In this document: positions 47,344 to 56,178 of the stretch, piece after piece
Layout: each line of letters begins with the position of its first letter
How positions within the stretch are numbered: the stretch's first letter is position 1
Assembly (NCBI RefSeq): GCF_008065375.1
Contig: NZ_VJYI01000010.1
Location: forward strand, 62,001-126,000
Direction of reading: 5' to 3'
Length of the DNA stretch: 64,000 nucleotides
Origin: Nonomuraea sp. SYSU D8015
Lineage (GTDB): Bacteria; Actinomycetota; Actinomycetes; Streptosporangiales; Streptosporangiaceae
Made by a program: the position numbers and the translations under genes
Notes under the pieces: generated by a model
Seen by the model: the letters and a program-made list of their open reading frames with translations, nothing else
What the model was told of the DNA's origin: nothing
The model's database searches: none

Positions 47344-48948
47344 TCACACGCGCAGAACGGTGACATGGCGGCCGGAGGGTGTAGTCGCCTGCTCGAAGCC
47401 ACCTCGTTCCTTCCAGGGCGCGGCCTCTGGGCGCCGGTCGAAGATCACCAGCACGCCGGTGGGGAGGCTGAGCCGGTCCAGGTAGCGGTCGAGCTGGGTG
47501 AGGCCGTCGGGCAGGGGGTCGGCCTCACCCGCCCGCCAGACCTTCAGCTCCATCGCCTCCCGCTGCATCAGCCGTTCGCCTTCCGGGCCGGTGTAGGGCC
47601 AGCGGACCAGCACGTCCAGGCGCTTGGTGCCCGCGGCGTACTCCCGATCGAGGTAGCCTCCGCCGTTCACCAGCCGGTGCAGGAAGGCCATGAGGATGAT
47701 CTGGCAGGCGGCCTCGTGGTAGCCCTCCTGCCGGATGAGCACCTCGCCGTGCTCGCGCCAGAACACGACGAACTCATCCAGCAGCCGCCCCAGGGCGAAA
47801 CGGCCGTCCGGCAGCACGAAGCTACGCGGATCGGCCATCACGTAGTTTTCCGTCGGGTCTCCCAGCACCCGCAGGATGATCTCCCGATAGATCGGGTTCG
47901 CCACCTCCAGCGGGGGTTTCTCCTTGACCAGACCCAGATCGCAGACGTAGGACAGGTCGTCGGAGAAGGTGGGGTCGGCGTCGGGGAGCGACCCGGCCAC
48001 CACGGGCTCCATCACCCGCTTGACCCGCGGCTCGTGCAGCCGCCTCACCAGCGTGTCCAGATGGGTGGCGCGCGCCCGGATCAACCGTTCCTTGGCCTCA
48101 TCTACCTGCCCGGCGGTGATGGTGCCGGTCACCTTCATCCACGTGGTGATCTCTAGGGCGAGGGCGTTGACCAGCCATGGTTGTCCCTGCGTCAGCTCGA
48201 AGACCCGATCCACCGCGTCCTCGGCGAACTCCTGGCCGGTCGCCTGTGTGTGCTGGTCGTACAGCTCGGCGATCTGGTCGGCGGTGAAGTCGCCCAGGCG
48301 CAGTGACTTGGCGATGATGTTGAACGGGCTGGCCGGGTTGGACCGACCGGGGTCGCCGCCGGAGGCGGTCTTGTAGTCACGCAGGTCGCGCAAGCCGCAC
48401 AGGACCACGGAGGTGGGGAACGGTTGGCCCCCCGGCCGCGCGTTGTGGCCGTCGCGGAGCTGGCTGAGGATGCTGATCATGCTGGTGCCCTGCAGGGCGT
48501 CGATCTCGTCGAGGAACAGCACCACCCGGCGCGGGCAACGGTGGCACCACTCGCTCAGTGCCGCACCGAACCGGGTGCCCGGGGGTGACTGCGGCCAGGG
48601 ATCCGGTGGCAGCAGTTCGTCCGGCCATCCCGACCACTCGGTGGCCTGCCGGATGGACTTCAGCAGAATCGACTCCGCGGCGGCGTAGTCGTCACCGGCC
48701 GCCTTGGCACGCTCGCAGGAGAACAGCAGGGCGACAATGTCTCCCTCGGCGGTGAGCTCGGAGGCCAGGGTGCGCAGCGCGGTCGTCTTCCCGGTCTGGC
48801 GGGGCGCGTGCAGCACGAAGTAACGGTCCATGTCGATGAGCTCTCGCGCCTCCGGGAGCCGCGGCGTGGGGGGCAGCATGTAGTGGCGCCGCGGGTCGCA
48901 GGGTCCGGTGGTGTTGAAGTACTTCGCTCCGGGTGGCCGCATGGTCAC
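47344..48948 (-). CDS. AAA ATPase fused to PD-(D/E)XK-like nuclease domain
   Basis: The 534-residue protein begins with an AAA ATPase of the type found in STAND-like and AAA-nuclease proteins: Walker A APRQTGKTTAL with K54, Walker B VVLFLDEIDALQG with D147/E148. A helical lid follows, with the sequence ELTQGQPWLVNALALEITTW. The C-terminal ~110 residues contain RLDVLVRWP (D445) and REAMELKVW (E467-x-K469), the PD-(D/E)XK core, as in AAA-plus-PDDEXK_9 proteins. The order suggests ATP-controlled nuclease action, possibly in defence against foreign DNA, which is inference. The gene is convergent with the transglutaminase gene. Codon use is slightly less GC-biased than neighbours (by eye). Confidence 0.8.
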   Translation of the reverse strand: MTMRPPGAKYFNTTGPCDPRRHYMLPPTPRLPEARELIDMDRYFVLHAPRQTGKTTALRTLASELTAEGDIVALLFSCERAKAAGDDYAAAESILLKSIRQATEWSGWPDELLPPDPWPQSPPGTRFGAALSEWCHRCPRRVVLFLDEIDALQGTSMISILSQLRDGHNARPGGQPFPTSVVLCGLRDLRDYKTASGGDPGRSNPASPFNIIAKSLRLGDFTADQIAELYDQHTQATGQEFAEDAVDRVFELTQGQPWLVNALALEITTWMKVTGTITAGQVDEAKERLIRARATHLDTLVRRLHEPRVKRVMEPVVAGSLPDADPTFSDDLSYVCDLGLVKEKPPLEVANPIYREIILRVLGDPTENYVMADPRSFVLPDGRFALGRLLDEFVVFWREHGEVLIRQEGYHEAACQIILMAFLHRLVNGGGYLDREYAAGTKRLDVLVRWPYTGPEGERLMQREAMELKVWRAGEADPLPDGLTQLDRYLDRLSLPTGVLVIFDRRPEAAPWKERGGFEQATTPSGRHVTVLRV

Positions 48949-48996
48949 ATTCTGCCACCGCCTGCTGTGTCGAGGTCAGCTCATCGGAAGAGAACC

Positions 48997-50259
48997 TCAA
49001 AGTGATGAATCATAGGCTCGAGACACGGCCGGGTTGCGGGTGAGGAGCACGGCGAGCGCCGCCAGGAGGAGCCAGGCCGAGGTGAGGGCGATCAGCCAGG
49101 GCCAGCCCGCGTGGCCGTACACGACGGTGCCTGCCGTGCCGCCGGCGCCGCTGCCCAGGTAGTAGCAGAGGGTGTAGAGCCCGGCGGCCCGGCCGCGGGC
49201 CCGCGGGGACGCCTGGGCGGCGACCCAGGCGTTGGCGATCGCGTGGGCCGCGAAGAACCCCGCGGTCAGCACGGCGAAGCCGAGCGCGATCACGGGCAGC
49301 GAGGCGTGCAGGGTGAGCGCCGCGCCCGCCGTCGTGACGAGCAGCGACGTGACCAGGGCCCCCGTACGGCCCAGGCGCGCCGTCAGCCGGCCGGCGGCGG
49401 AGGAGGAGACGGTGCCCGTGGCGTAGGAGAGGAAGACCAGAGAGGCGGCGGCCGGGGCCAGCGAGAGGGGAGGCGCGGCCAGGCGGAACCCCGCGGCGTT
49501 GTAGAGCGCGACGAACGCCCCCATGGCGAGCGCGGCGACTGCACAGGGCACCAGCATCCCCACCCCGTGCCCGCCCGATGCGCCGCCCCCGGCCCGTCTG
49601 GTCCGCGCCGGGTCTCCGTCCGGGGCCAGATCTCCGTCCGGAGGCTGGGAGGGCGGGCGGCCGGGGTGCGCGCCTCCCGAGCGGGGCAGAGTCAGGGCGG
49701 CGAAGAGGGCGCATGCGAGAGCGACCGCGGCCACCACCGCCAGGGAGCCGTGCCAGCCCAGGGGGCCGGCGGCGAAGCCGGTGCCGAGGCGGCCGAGCAT
49801 GCCGCCGACCGAGTTGCCCGCGATCATCGCGCCCACCGCTCCGGCCAGACGCCCGGCCCCCACCTGATCGGCCAGATACGCTGCCGCCACCCCGGCGAAC
49901 CCGGCGATCGCCACTCCCTGCACCGCCCGCATGACGAGCAGCGCCGGGAAGGACGGCGCCAGCGGCAGCAGCAGCCCGATCACCGCCGAGACCGGCACCG
50001 ACCAGATGATCATCCGCCGCCGTCCCACCGCCTCGGCCAGCGCGGCCACCGGCAGCACCGCCACCGCGAGCGCGGACGTGGCCACTCCGATGGCCAGCGA
50101 CGCGCTCCCCGGATCCAGCCGGTACGCGGCCGCCAGCTGCGGCAGCACCGGCTGAGGCGCGTACAACAGCGCGAACGACGACAGCCCGGCCGCCGCCACG
50201 GCCGCGCTCACCCGCCGGGTGCCGGTCGCCTCGGGAGCCTGCTGAGCTTGGATGACCAC
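48997..50259 (-). CDS. MFS transporter of YnfM type
   Basis: This 420-residue transporter has 12 helices. Helix one carries LLYAPQPVLPQLAAAYRLDP and the loop after helix two reads AEAVGRRRMIIWSVPVSAV, as in YnfM/inner-membrane efflux proteins. A Pro/Gly/Asp-rich central loop of ~55 residues (around GGAHPGRPPSQPPDGDLAPD) is long. The GTG start at 50259 precedes a VIQAQQAPEATGTRR leader. It is divergent from a LysR regulator that probably controls it. The drug or metabolite exported is unknown. Confidence 0.87.
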   Translation of the reverse strand: MVIQAQQAPEATGTRRVSAAVAAAGLSSFALLYAPQPVLPQLAAAYRLDPGSASLAIGVATSALAVAVLPVAALAEAVGRRRMIIWSVPVSAVIGLLLPLAPSFPALLVMRAVQGVAIAGFAGVAAAYLADQVGAGRLAGAVGAMIAGNSVGGMLGRLGTGFAAGPLGWHGSLAVVAAVALACALFAALTLPRSGGAHPGRPPSQPPDGDLAPDGDPARTRRAGGGASGGHGVGMLVPCAVAALAMGAFVALYNAAGFRLAAPPLSLAPAAASLVFLSYATGTVSSSAAGRLTARLGRTGALVTSLLVTTAGAALTLHASLPVIALGFAVLTAGFFAAHAIANAWVAAQASPRARGRAAGLYTLCYYLGSGAGGTAGTVVYGHAGWPWLIALTSAWLLLAALAVLLTRNPAVSRAYDSSL

Positions 50260-50287
50260 CCACCCAACGCTAAGCAAGGCTAATAAA

Positions 50288-50300
50288 TGCGTCCAATGCA
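50288..50300. promoter_or_regulatory. LysR-type T-N11-A box
   Basis: TGCGTCCAATGCA is a T-N11-A motif with inverted TGC/GCA ends in the 63-base divergent region between the MFS and LysR genes, the usual place for a LysR binding site. Confidence 0.45.
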
Positions 50301-50322
50301 GATATAGCCGACAATTAATACT

Positions 50323-51363
50323 GTGACGTATGAATCGGACGAGCAGCTGGCCGCCCGCCTCGCCCCCGCCCTGGCACTCCTGGCCGCCGTCGGGGAGACC
50401 GGCCACGTGACGCGCGCCGCCGAGCTCCTCGGCATTCCCCAGCCCACCGCCAGCCGCCGCCTCGCCGCCCTCTCCGACCTGGTCGGCGCCCCGCTGCTGC
50501 TGCCGTCCGGCCGCGGCGTCCGCCTGACCAGGGCGGGCCGCACGCTGGCCGCCGCCTCCGCCCGCGCGCTGAGCACGGTCGCCGGCGCCGCCCGCGAGGT
50601 GCGCGAGGAGATCGATCCGGCCAGCGGCCGCGTCGTCCTCGGCTTCCTGCACCTGCTCGGCCGCACGCTCGTCCCGTCGCTCATCCGCGCCTTCCGTGAG
50701 CGCAACCCGCACGTCCGCTTCAGCCTCGCGCAGGGGTCGCGCCAGGACATGCTCCGGGCGCTGCGCGAGGGTGAGATCGACCTGGTGTTCGTGGCTCCCA
50801 TGCCGCTGGACGACCCTGACCTGGACGGCCGGCCGCTGGCCGAGCAGGAGTTGGTGCTGTCCGTGCCGTCGTCCCACCGCCTGGCGGGGCGCGGGCGGGT
50901 GCGGGCCGGAGAGCTGGCGGGGGAGGGGCTGGTGACGATGGAGCACGGGTACGGACTGCGCCAGATCACCGACGAGTTGTGCGCGGCGGCCGGGTTCGAG
51001 CCGCGGATCGCGTTCGAGGGCCAGGAGTCGGAGACGGTGCGGGGGCTCGTGGCCGCCGGACTCGGGGTCGCGATCCTGCCCCGTTCGGAGTCCGGACCCG
51101 GCTCGGCCGTCGTGGAGATCCCGCTGTCGCCACCGGTGTTCCGGACGATCGGCGTGAGCTGGCTCGCGGGGGAGCGGCTGACGCCGGCGGCGCGGGCGTT
51201 CCGCGACCATGTGTGCTCGGAGACCGTGGATCTCGGACCCGGATTCCGCCCGCCGTCCGGGCAACCCGGGGTCGCGGTCGATGCGTCGTTACCGATGGTC
51301 CGCAGAAAGCCTCGACCTCCGGCTTTCAGGCCGGGGATGAATGCGGTCCCCGGCATGGGATGA
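50323..51363 (+). CDS. LysR-family regulator with IS-derived C-terminal tail
   Basis: This 346-residue LysR-type regulator has a DNA-binding domain with the helix-turn-helix in HVTRAAELLGIPQPTASRRL. A type-2 periplasmic-binding effector domain follows, with GLAVAGLGVAILP-like sequence (VRGLVAAGLGVAILPRSESG). The family usually ends near residue 305, here at AARAFRDHVCSE. The remaining ~40 residues (after VDLGPGFRPPSG) continue into sequence of the decayed transposable element downstream, so the native 3' end was probably replaced. The GTG start precedes TYESDEQ. It likely controls the divergent MFS gene. Confidence 0.85.
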   Translation: MTYESDEQLAARLAPALALLAAVGETGHVTRAAELLGIPQPTASRRLAALSDLVGAPLLLPSGRGVRLTRAGRTLAAASARALSTVAGAAREVREEIDPASGRVVLGFLHLLGRTLVPSLIRAFRERNPHVRFSLAQGSRQDMLRALREGEIDLVFVAPMPLDDPDLDGRPLAEQELVLSVPSSHRLAGRGRVRAGELAGEGLVTMEHGYGLRQITDELCAAAGFEPRIAFEGQESETVRGLVAAGLGVAILPRSESGPGSAVVEIPLSPPVFRTIGVSWLAGERLTPAARAFRDHVCSETVDLGPGFRPPSGQPGVAVDASLPMVRRKPRPPAFRPGMNAVPGMG

Positions 51364-52274
51364 CCCGGCGGAGCAGGGACAGGCCGGAGCGCGTAGCGCG
51401 CACTCAAGGTGAGCGAACACGCCCGTCCCGAGCGGCATGCCGGGGTGGACCGAGGGGTGGCCACCGCTGCGGTCACCAGTGATGGGGAGTTCTTCGACCG
51501 CCGTCACGCCGGTGAAAGCAGCGTGTCGTCGATGGCGCCGCCGGCCGAGACCGATGGCGATGCAGGCGGTACGGGGTTCCTCACGGCGGGCGAGGCAAGA
51601 CGGTACCTGCGGCTCCAACGTCGGCTCGCCCGATCGAAGAAGGGGTCGAACCGGCGTCGGCGGGTCGTTCGGGCGATGGGTGATCTGATGCGGCGGGCGC
51701 GGTGGCGGCGGGCGGACTTCAACGCCCAGGCCGCGCACCGGCTCACCCGCGACTATGCGATCGTGACGCTGGAGAGGCTGAACGTCCGGGCGATGACCGC
51801 CTGCGTCGCGCCGAGACCCGACCCCGGCGCGCCGGGGGCCTACCTGCCCAACGGGCGCGCGGCCAAAGCCGGGCTGAACCGATCGATCTTGGATAAGGGC
51901 TGGTACGGGCTGGAGGCCGCGCTGCGGTCCAAGGCCCGCTACACCGGCACCGACATCCGGGTCGTTGATCCCGCGTACACGTCACAAACCTGGTTCCAAC
52001 CCGGCCTGCGGGGCGGTGGACGCGAAGAGCCGCGAGAGCCAAAGCGGCCTTCCGGTGCACCTCCTGCAGGCATGTCGAGCACGCTGATGTGAACGCTGCC
52101 AAGAACATCAGGACGAGAGGTCAGGCGGCCGGGCTGGTCGTGTCAGGGCGTGGAGACCCCATCGGGTCGGTGAAGCGTCAAGCACCCCGTACCACAGTTC
52201 CCGGCGCGGGTGACGCGCCGCGAACTGCCGCGTGAGCGGCACGGGAATCCCCCGACTTCACTTCAGGCCGGGGA
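51325..52274 (+). mobile_element. Decayed IS605/IS1341-type element
   Basis: A TnpB-like pseudogene is bracketed by two direct copies of TTCAGGCCGGGGA (51325-51337 and 52262-52274). The second is part of a hairpin-like end (CCCCCGAC...CCGGGGA) of the type found at the right end of IS200/IS605 elements. No TnpA (Y1 transposase) gene is present. The left copy lies within the 3' tail of the LysR gene. The exact insertion borders cannot be fixed without an empty-site sequence. The element cannot move by itself. Confidence 0.7.
51409..52235 (+). pseudogene. TnpB-like RNA-guided nuclease remnant
   Basis: The readable frame starts at the first RuvC motif (AGVDRGVATAAVTSDG), continues through LRLQRRLARSKKGSNRRRRV and reaches the second RuvC motif (AIVTLERLNVRAMT). 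Single-base insertions near 51992 and 52047 then break the frame. Correcting both restores TCSNPACGAVDAKSRESQ, then FRCTSCRHVEHADVNAAKNI, that is the zinc ribbon and third RuvC aspartate. The N-terminal ~170-190 residues usual in TnpB are missing. The gene is dead as it stands. TnpB proteins are RNA-guided nucleases whose guide RNA comes from the right end of the element. Confidence 0.85.
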
Positions 52275-52299
52275 GCAAGTCAACGTCGGCAAGCTCTGA

Positions 52300-52643
52300 C
52301 GGCCGGCTATCAGAGCCGGCTCCCAGGAAGGGCATATCTACGAGGGCCCGCCCGTGGCGGAGGTGGCCGAGCTGGTGGTGAAGAGCCCCAGCGGGAAGGT
52401 CTCCTTGGAGCAGATCTGCACGGGTGAGGGCGCCTCGCGGATATGGTTCACCTACAAGATCGGCGGCGTGGAAACCCATGTGACCGGCCTCTGCGACGTT
52501 TGGGAGAAGGGCCCGTACCAGTTGGGGCCGACTGTGCTCGCCGTCCCAAGGGCAAGCCGGTGCGAATCAGCGGCAGACTGGCCACGTGGGGCGAGTCCAC
52601 GAACCGCCGGGTCCGCTGGAAGGCGGCCGTGTACATAAGGTAG
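52300..52643 (+). pseudogene. 5'-truncated, frameshifted gene of unknown function
   Basis: One frame, open after a stop at about 52297, reads AGSQEGHIYEGPPVAEVAEL, then KSPSGKVSLEQICTGEGASR, IWFTYKIGGVETHVTG and GPYQLGPTVLAVP, and breaks near 52548. The next frame continues KGKPVRISGRLATWGESTNR and RVRWKAAVYIR to a stop at 52641-52643. Together they make a coherent ~110-residue protein without a start codon. The element immediately upstream probably removed its 5' end. It is beta-rich in appearance. The family is unknown. Confidence 0.6.
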
Positions 52644-52648
52644 ATCAC

Positions 52649-53407
52649 GTGACGGGACGCGCCGCGATCGAGGGCAGGCTGGTGGACGCCGACGTGCGCT
52701 TCGCGCTGGAGGCCCGCTACGGGCACTTCACGGCCATGCAGATCAGAGACCGGCGCGTCCGCGGGCTGGAGCTGCACTTCGAACGGCTGGAGAGCGCCAA
52801 CCTGGAGCTGTTCGGACTCGCCCTCGACCGGGAGATCGTGCTGGACTCGATCCGGACGGTCCTCGGCGACGACGCGCGGGACGCGAGCGTGCGCGTGTAC
52901 GTCGTCGAGGCCGGCCGGCGGCCGCGCGTCATGGCGACGTCCGCGCCCCCGTTCCACCTGTCCGGCCGCCCTCAGAGCGTCAAACCGGTCGTCTTCCAGC
53001 GGTTCCTGCCGCACATCAAGAAGGCGGCCGGGTTCGCGCAGGCGCACCTCATCCGGCAGGTCGCCCGCGAGGGCTTCGACGAGGCGCTGCTGACCACCGG
53101 CGACGGCCTGATCAGCGAGGGCGCGATCACGAACCTGGGCGGCTTCGCGGGCGGCGGGCTCGTCTGGCCGGACGCGCCGATGCTGCACGGGATCACGATG
53201 AGGCTGCTGGAGGGGATGGACGTGCCGCAGGAGCGGCGCCCGCTGAAGGTCTCCGCCCTGCCGGACCTCGACCAGGTCTTCCTGTGCAACTCGCGCGGCG
53301 TGGTGCCGGTGGGCCGGGTGGGCGACGTCGAGCTCCGGCAGGATCGCGAGCTGATGGCGAGCGTGATCGGGTTCTACGACCGGGTGGCGTGGGATCCGCT
53401 GGATTGA
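52649..53407 (+). CDS. Class IV PLP aminotransferase-like protein
   Basis: This 252-residue protein has the class IV fold of branched-chain aminotransferases and aminodeoxychorismate lyase. The N-terminal part contains RYGHFTAMQIRDRRVRGLEL; the PLP lysine is in the segment PHIKKAAGFAQAHLIRQVAR; and DEALLTTGDGLISEGAITNL holds the conserved glutamate and SEGAxxN loop. It is slightly short for the family (270-300). The GTG start (TGRAAIEGRL) is six bases after the stop of the pseudogene. It may be co-transcribed with the luciferase-like gene 14 bases downstream. The substrate is unknown. Confidence 0.85.
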   Translation: MTGRAAIEGRLVDADVRFALEARYGHFTAMQIRDRRVRGLELHFERLESANLELFGLALDREIVLDSIRTVLGDDARDASVRVYVVEAGRRPRVMATSAPPFHLSGRPQSVKPVVFQRFLPHIKKAAGFAQAHLIRQVAREGFDEALLTTGDGLISEGAITNLGGFAGGGLVWPDAPMLHGITMRLLEGMDVPQERRPLKVSALPDLDQVFLCNSRGVVPVGRVGDVELRQDRELMASVIGFYDRVAWDPLD

Positions 53408-53421
53408 TCCGGTGATCGCGG

Positions 53422-54417
53422 GTGTTGCACACGTACGTGACCGCCTACTCGATCCTCGACCGCTCCCTCGTCCGCCAGGGCTCCGACCCGGCCGCCGCGC
53501 TGCGTGACACCGTGCGGTTCGCGCGGCAGGCGGAGGAGCTGGGATACCACCGGTTCTGGGTGTCGGAGCACCACAGCGTGCCCGGGGTGGCGGGGTCGGC
53601 GCCGACGGTGCTGGCGGCGGCCGTGGCCGCGGCGACCGAGGAGATCCGGGTGGGCACGGGCGGCGTGATGCTGCCCAATCACCGGCCGCTGGTGGTGGCC
53701 GAGCAGTTCGGCGTGCTGGAGTCGCTGTATCCCGGCCGCGTCGACATGGGCCTGGGGCGCTCTGTGGGTTTCACGGGAGGCATCCGCAGGGCGCTCGGGC
53801 ACGGCAAGGAGGACGCGGACGGGTTCGGTGACGCGCTCGGCGAGTTGCTCGGCTATTTCACCGGCACGCAGACCGCCCACCCCGGGGTGCACGCGCTGCC
53901 TGCCGAGGGGCTCCGGCCCCAGGTGTTCGTGCTGGCCATGGGGTCGGGCGCGGACCTGGCGGCGGCACACGGGCTGCCGATGGTGATCGGAGCCGGGCCC
54001 CGGATGGTGGACGCCGTGGCCCGCTACCGGGCCGGGTTCCGGGCGTCGGCGTGGGCGGCGGAGCCGTACGTGGTGGTCGCGGCGGACGTCGCGATCGGCG
54101 GGACGGCCGAGGAGGCGGCGCTGCTGCAGCTGCCGGAGGCGTGGTCCATGGCCAGGTCGCGGACCGGCGGGGCGTTCCCGCCGCTGGTCCCCGCGGAGGA
54201 GGTCCTGGCCCTGGAGATGAGCCCGCGCGAGCGCGCCCACCTGGAGGAGTCGCTCAAGGGACGGATCCACGGGACCGAGCGGGAGGTCGCGGTCGCCCTG
54301 GACTCGCTGGTCGAGGCCAGCGGCGCCGACGAGGTGCTCGTCACGATGAACACCTACGACCTCGACCGGCGCCTCGACTCCTACCGGCGGCTGGCGGGCA
54401 TCGTACGGGCGCGCTAG
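53422..54417 (+). CDS. Luciferase-like flavin-dependent monooxygenase
   Basis: The 331-residue TIM-barrel protein belongs to the LLM family, which uses reduced flavin. Features include AEELGYHRFWVSEHHSVPGV, the LLM signature EEIRVGTGGVMLPNHRPLVV, and ESLYPGRVDMGLGRSVGFTG. The group is the MsnO8-like/YhbW-like branch. GTG starts MLHTYVTAYSI. It is in the same direction as the aminotransferase-like gene and stops across the stop codon of the convergent CoA ligase gene (4-base overlap). Confidence 0.88.
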   Translation: MLHTYVTAYSILDRSLVRQGSDPAAALRDTVRFARQAEELGYHRFWVSEHHSVPGVAGSAPTVLAAAVAAATEEIRVGTGGVMLPNHRPLVVAEQFGVLESLYPGRVDMGLGRSVGFTGGIRRALGHGKEDADGFGDALGELLGYFTGTQTAHPGVHALPAEGLRPQVFVLAMGSGADLAAAHGLPMVIGAGPRMVDAVARYRAGFRASAWAAEPYVVVAADVAIGGTAEEAALLQLPEAWSMARSRTGGAFPPLVPAEEVLALEMSPRERAHLEESLKGRIHGTEREVAVALDSLVEASGADEVLVTMNTYDLDRRLDSYRRLAGIVRAR

Positions 54418-56045
54418 GCGCGGTGCTTGCCCAGCAGGTCGGCGGCGAGCTGCCGGACCACCACGCGCTGGATCTTGCCGGTGGCCGTCTTCGGCAACTC
54501 GTCCACGACCAGCACCTCGCGCGGGCGCTTGAAGGCGGCCAGGCCGTCGCGGCAGAAGGCGACGAGCTCGGCGGCGTCGACCGTGCGGCCCGGGGCGGGC
54601 ACCACGCAGGCGACCGGCTTCTCCAGCCCGGCGGCGTCGATGTGGGCCACCACGGCGCACTCGCCCACCGACGCGTGCTCCAGGAGCCTGGCCTCGACCT
54701 CCATGGGCGACACCCAGATGCCGCCCGCCTTGATCATGTCGTTGGAGCGGCCCAGGCACCGGTAGAAGCCGTCCTCGTCGCGGACATAGGTGTCGCCGGT
54801 CCGCAGCCACTCGCCCTGGAACACCTGGCGGGTGGTGGCGGTACGGCACCAGTAGCCGGTGGCGATCGAGTCGCCGCGGACGTACAGGTGGCCGGGCTGA
54901 CCGTCCGCTGCCGGGTTGCCGGCGTCGTCGAGCAGCCTGGCCTCGTACCCGGGCACGACCGTGCCGGAGCTGCCCGGCCGGACCTGTCCCGGCCGGTTGG
55001 AGATGAAGATGTGCAGGGCCTCGGTGGAGCCGAGGCCGTCGATGATGTCCACGCCGAACCGCTCGGTGAAGCGCCGGTAGATCTCGGCGGGCAAGGCCTC
55101 CCCCGCCGACACGGCGAGCCGTACGGACGCGAACGCGTCGGCGGGGGCGTCGGCGGCGAGCAGGGCCGCGAAGAAGGTGGGCCCGGCGAAGAACAGCGTC
55201 GGCCGCTCCTCCATCACCCGCGCGATCACGCCGGCGGGTGTCGGCCTGGCCGGGTCGAGGATCGCCGTCGCGCCCGCGGCCAGCGGGAAGAACATCGAGT
55301 TGCCGATGCCGTAGGCGAAGAACAGGCGGGCCACGGAGAGGCAGCGGTCGTCGGGCCGGACGCCGAGCACCTGGCGGCCGTAGGTCTCGTAGACGTCGCG
55401 GATCGCGCCGTGCCGGTGCATGGCGGCCTTCGGTGCGCCGGTGGTGCCGGAGGTGTAGAGCCAGAGAGCGGGGGAGTCCCGCCAGCTGTCGTACGCGGGC
55501 GCGGCCGCCCCTCCGGCGGCCCGTCCGGCGGCCAGGACGTCGGACCAGAGCCGGGCAGGCGCCTCGGCGCCTTCGGTGAGGATCAGCATGGTGACCTCGG
55601 GAGAGTTCCGCACCGCCTCGCGCACGGCGGGCGCGAACTCGGGTGTGGCCACCGCCACCCGTGCCCGCGAGTCCCGGAACAGCGTCGTCAGCTCGGCGGC
55701 GTTGTACATCGTCGAGACCGGCACGGCCACCGCGCCCATCCGCATGACCGCCAGAATGGTGATCACGGTCTCGGGGCGGTCCGACATCACGAGCAGCACC
55801 CGCTCCTCGGGCCGGACGCCCAGCTCCCGCAGCGCGGCGGCCAGCTCGGCGACGCGGGCGGCGAGCTCGGCGTACGTGAGGGCGCCCGCGGGGCCCGTCA
55901 CCGCCAACCGATCGCCGCGGCCGGCCTCGACCTGGCGGTCCACGAGAAAGACGCTGGCGTTGAACGACTCGGGCATCATGGCCGTCCCCATCCCCAGGCG
56001 GACATTCGTCGGCGCATCCTCCACACAGCACCGATCTGCCGTCAA
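54414..56045 (-). CDS. Benzoate-CoA ligase family protein
   Basis: This ANL-superfamily enzyme activates a carboxylic acid, probably aromatic, to its CoA thioester via an acyl-adenylate. It has up to 543 residues. Motifs are A3 (LYTSGTTGAPKAAMH), A5-like (DIIDGLGSTEALHIFISNRP) and A10 (PKTATGKIQRVVVRQL) with the acylation lysine. MPESFNASVFLVDRQVEAG resembles the start of benzoate-CoA ligases, so ATG 55991 or 55976 may be the true start. The neighbouring amidohydrolase suggests a short aromatic or cyclic-acid pathway. 56046-56178 upstream has no gene. Confidence 0.88.
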   Translation of the reverse strand: MTADRCCVEDAPTNVRLGMGTAMMPESFNASVFLVDRQVEAGRGDRLAVTGPAGALTYAELAARVAELAAALRELGVRPEERVLLVMSDRPETVITILAVMRMGAVAVPVSTMYNAAELTTLFRDSRARVAVATPEFAPAVREAVRNSPEVTMLILTEGAEAPARLWSDVLAAGRAAGGAAAPAYDSWRDSPALWLYTSGTTGAPKAAMHRHGAIRDVYETYGRQVLGVRPDDRCLSVARLFFAYGIGNSMFFPLAAGATAILDPARPTPAGVIARVMEERPTLFFAGPTFFAALLAADAPADAFASVRLAVSAGEALPAEIYRRFTERFGVDIIDGLGSTEALHIFISNRPGQVRPGSSGTVVPGYEARLLDDAGNPAADGQPGHLYVRGDSIATGYWCRTATTRQVFQGEWLRTGDTYVRDEDGFYRCLGRSNDMIKAGGIWVSPMEVEARLLEHASVGECAVVAHIDAAGLEKPVACVVPAPGRTVDAAELVAFCRDGLAAFKRPREVLVVDELPKTATGKIQRVVVRQLAADLLGKHRA

Positions 56046-56178
56046 CCGTCTGTAGCGTGAAAAATGGACGCGATCAGCTGCGGTGTGACGAAACGGAGAA
56101 GCTCCGGCTCATACCGTACACGTGCGTTCTGAAGCGGTACAGGCTCGTGCGGCCGGCCCTGGGCGCAGGCGTCGAGCC

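Noticed and set aside
53374..56031. An 885-codon open frame on the minus strand
   Set aside because: It is antisense to the luciferase-like gene and out of frame with the CoA ligase. Its product is Arg/Gly/Pro-rich with no motif, as expected in very GC-rich DNA.
56042..56178. Protein-like tail (RYEPELLRFVTPQLIASIFH) after the amidohydrolase in another frame
   Set aside because: No start or independent support; about 45 codons out of frame with the enzyme. Possibly an old fragment, but not enough evidence.
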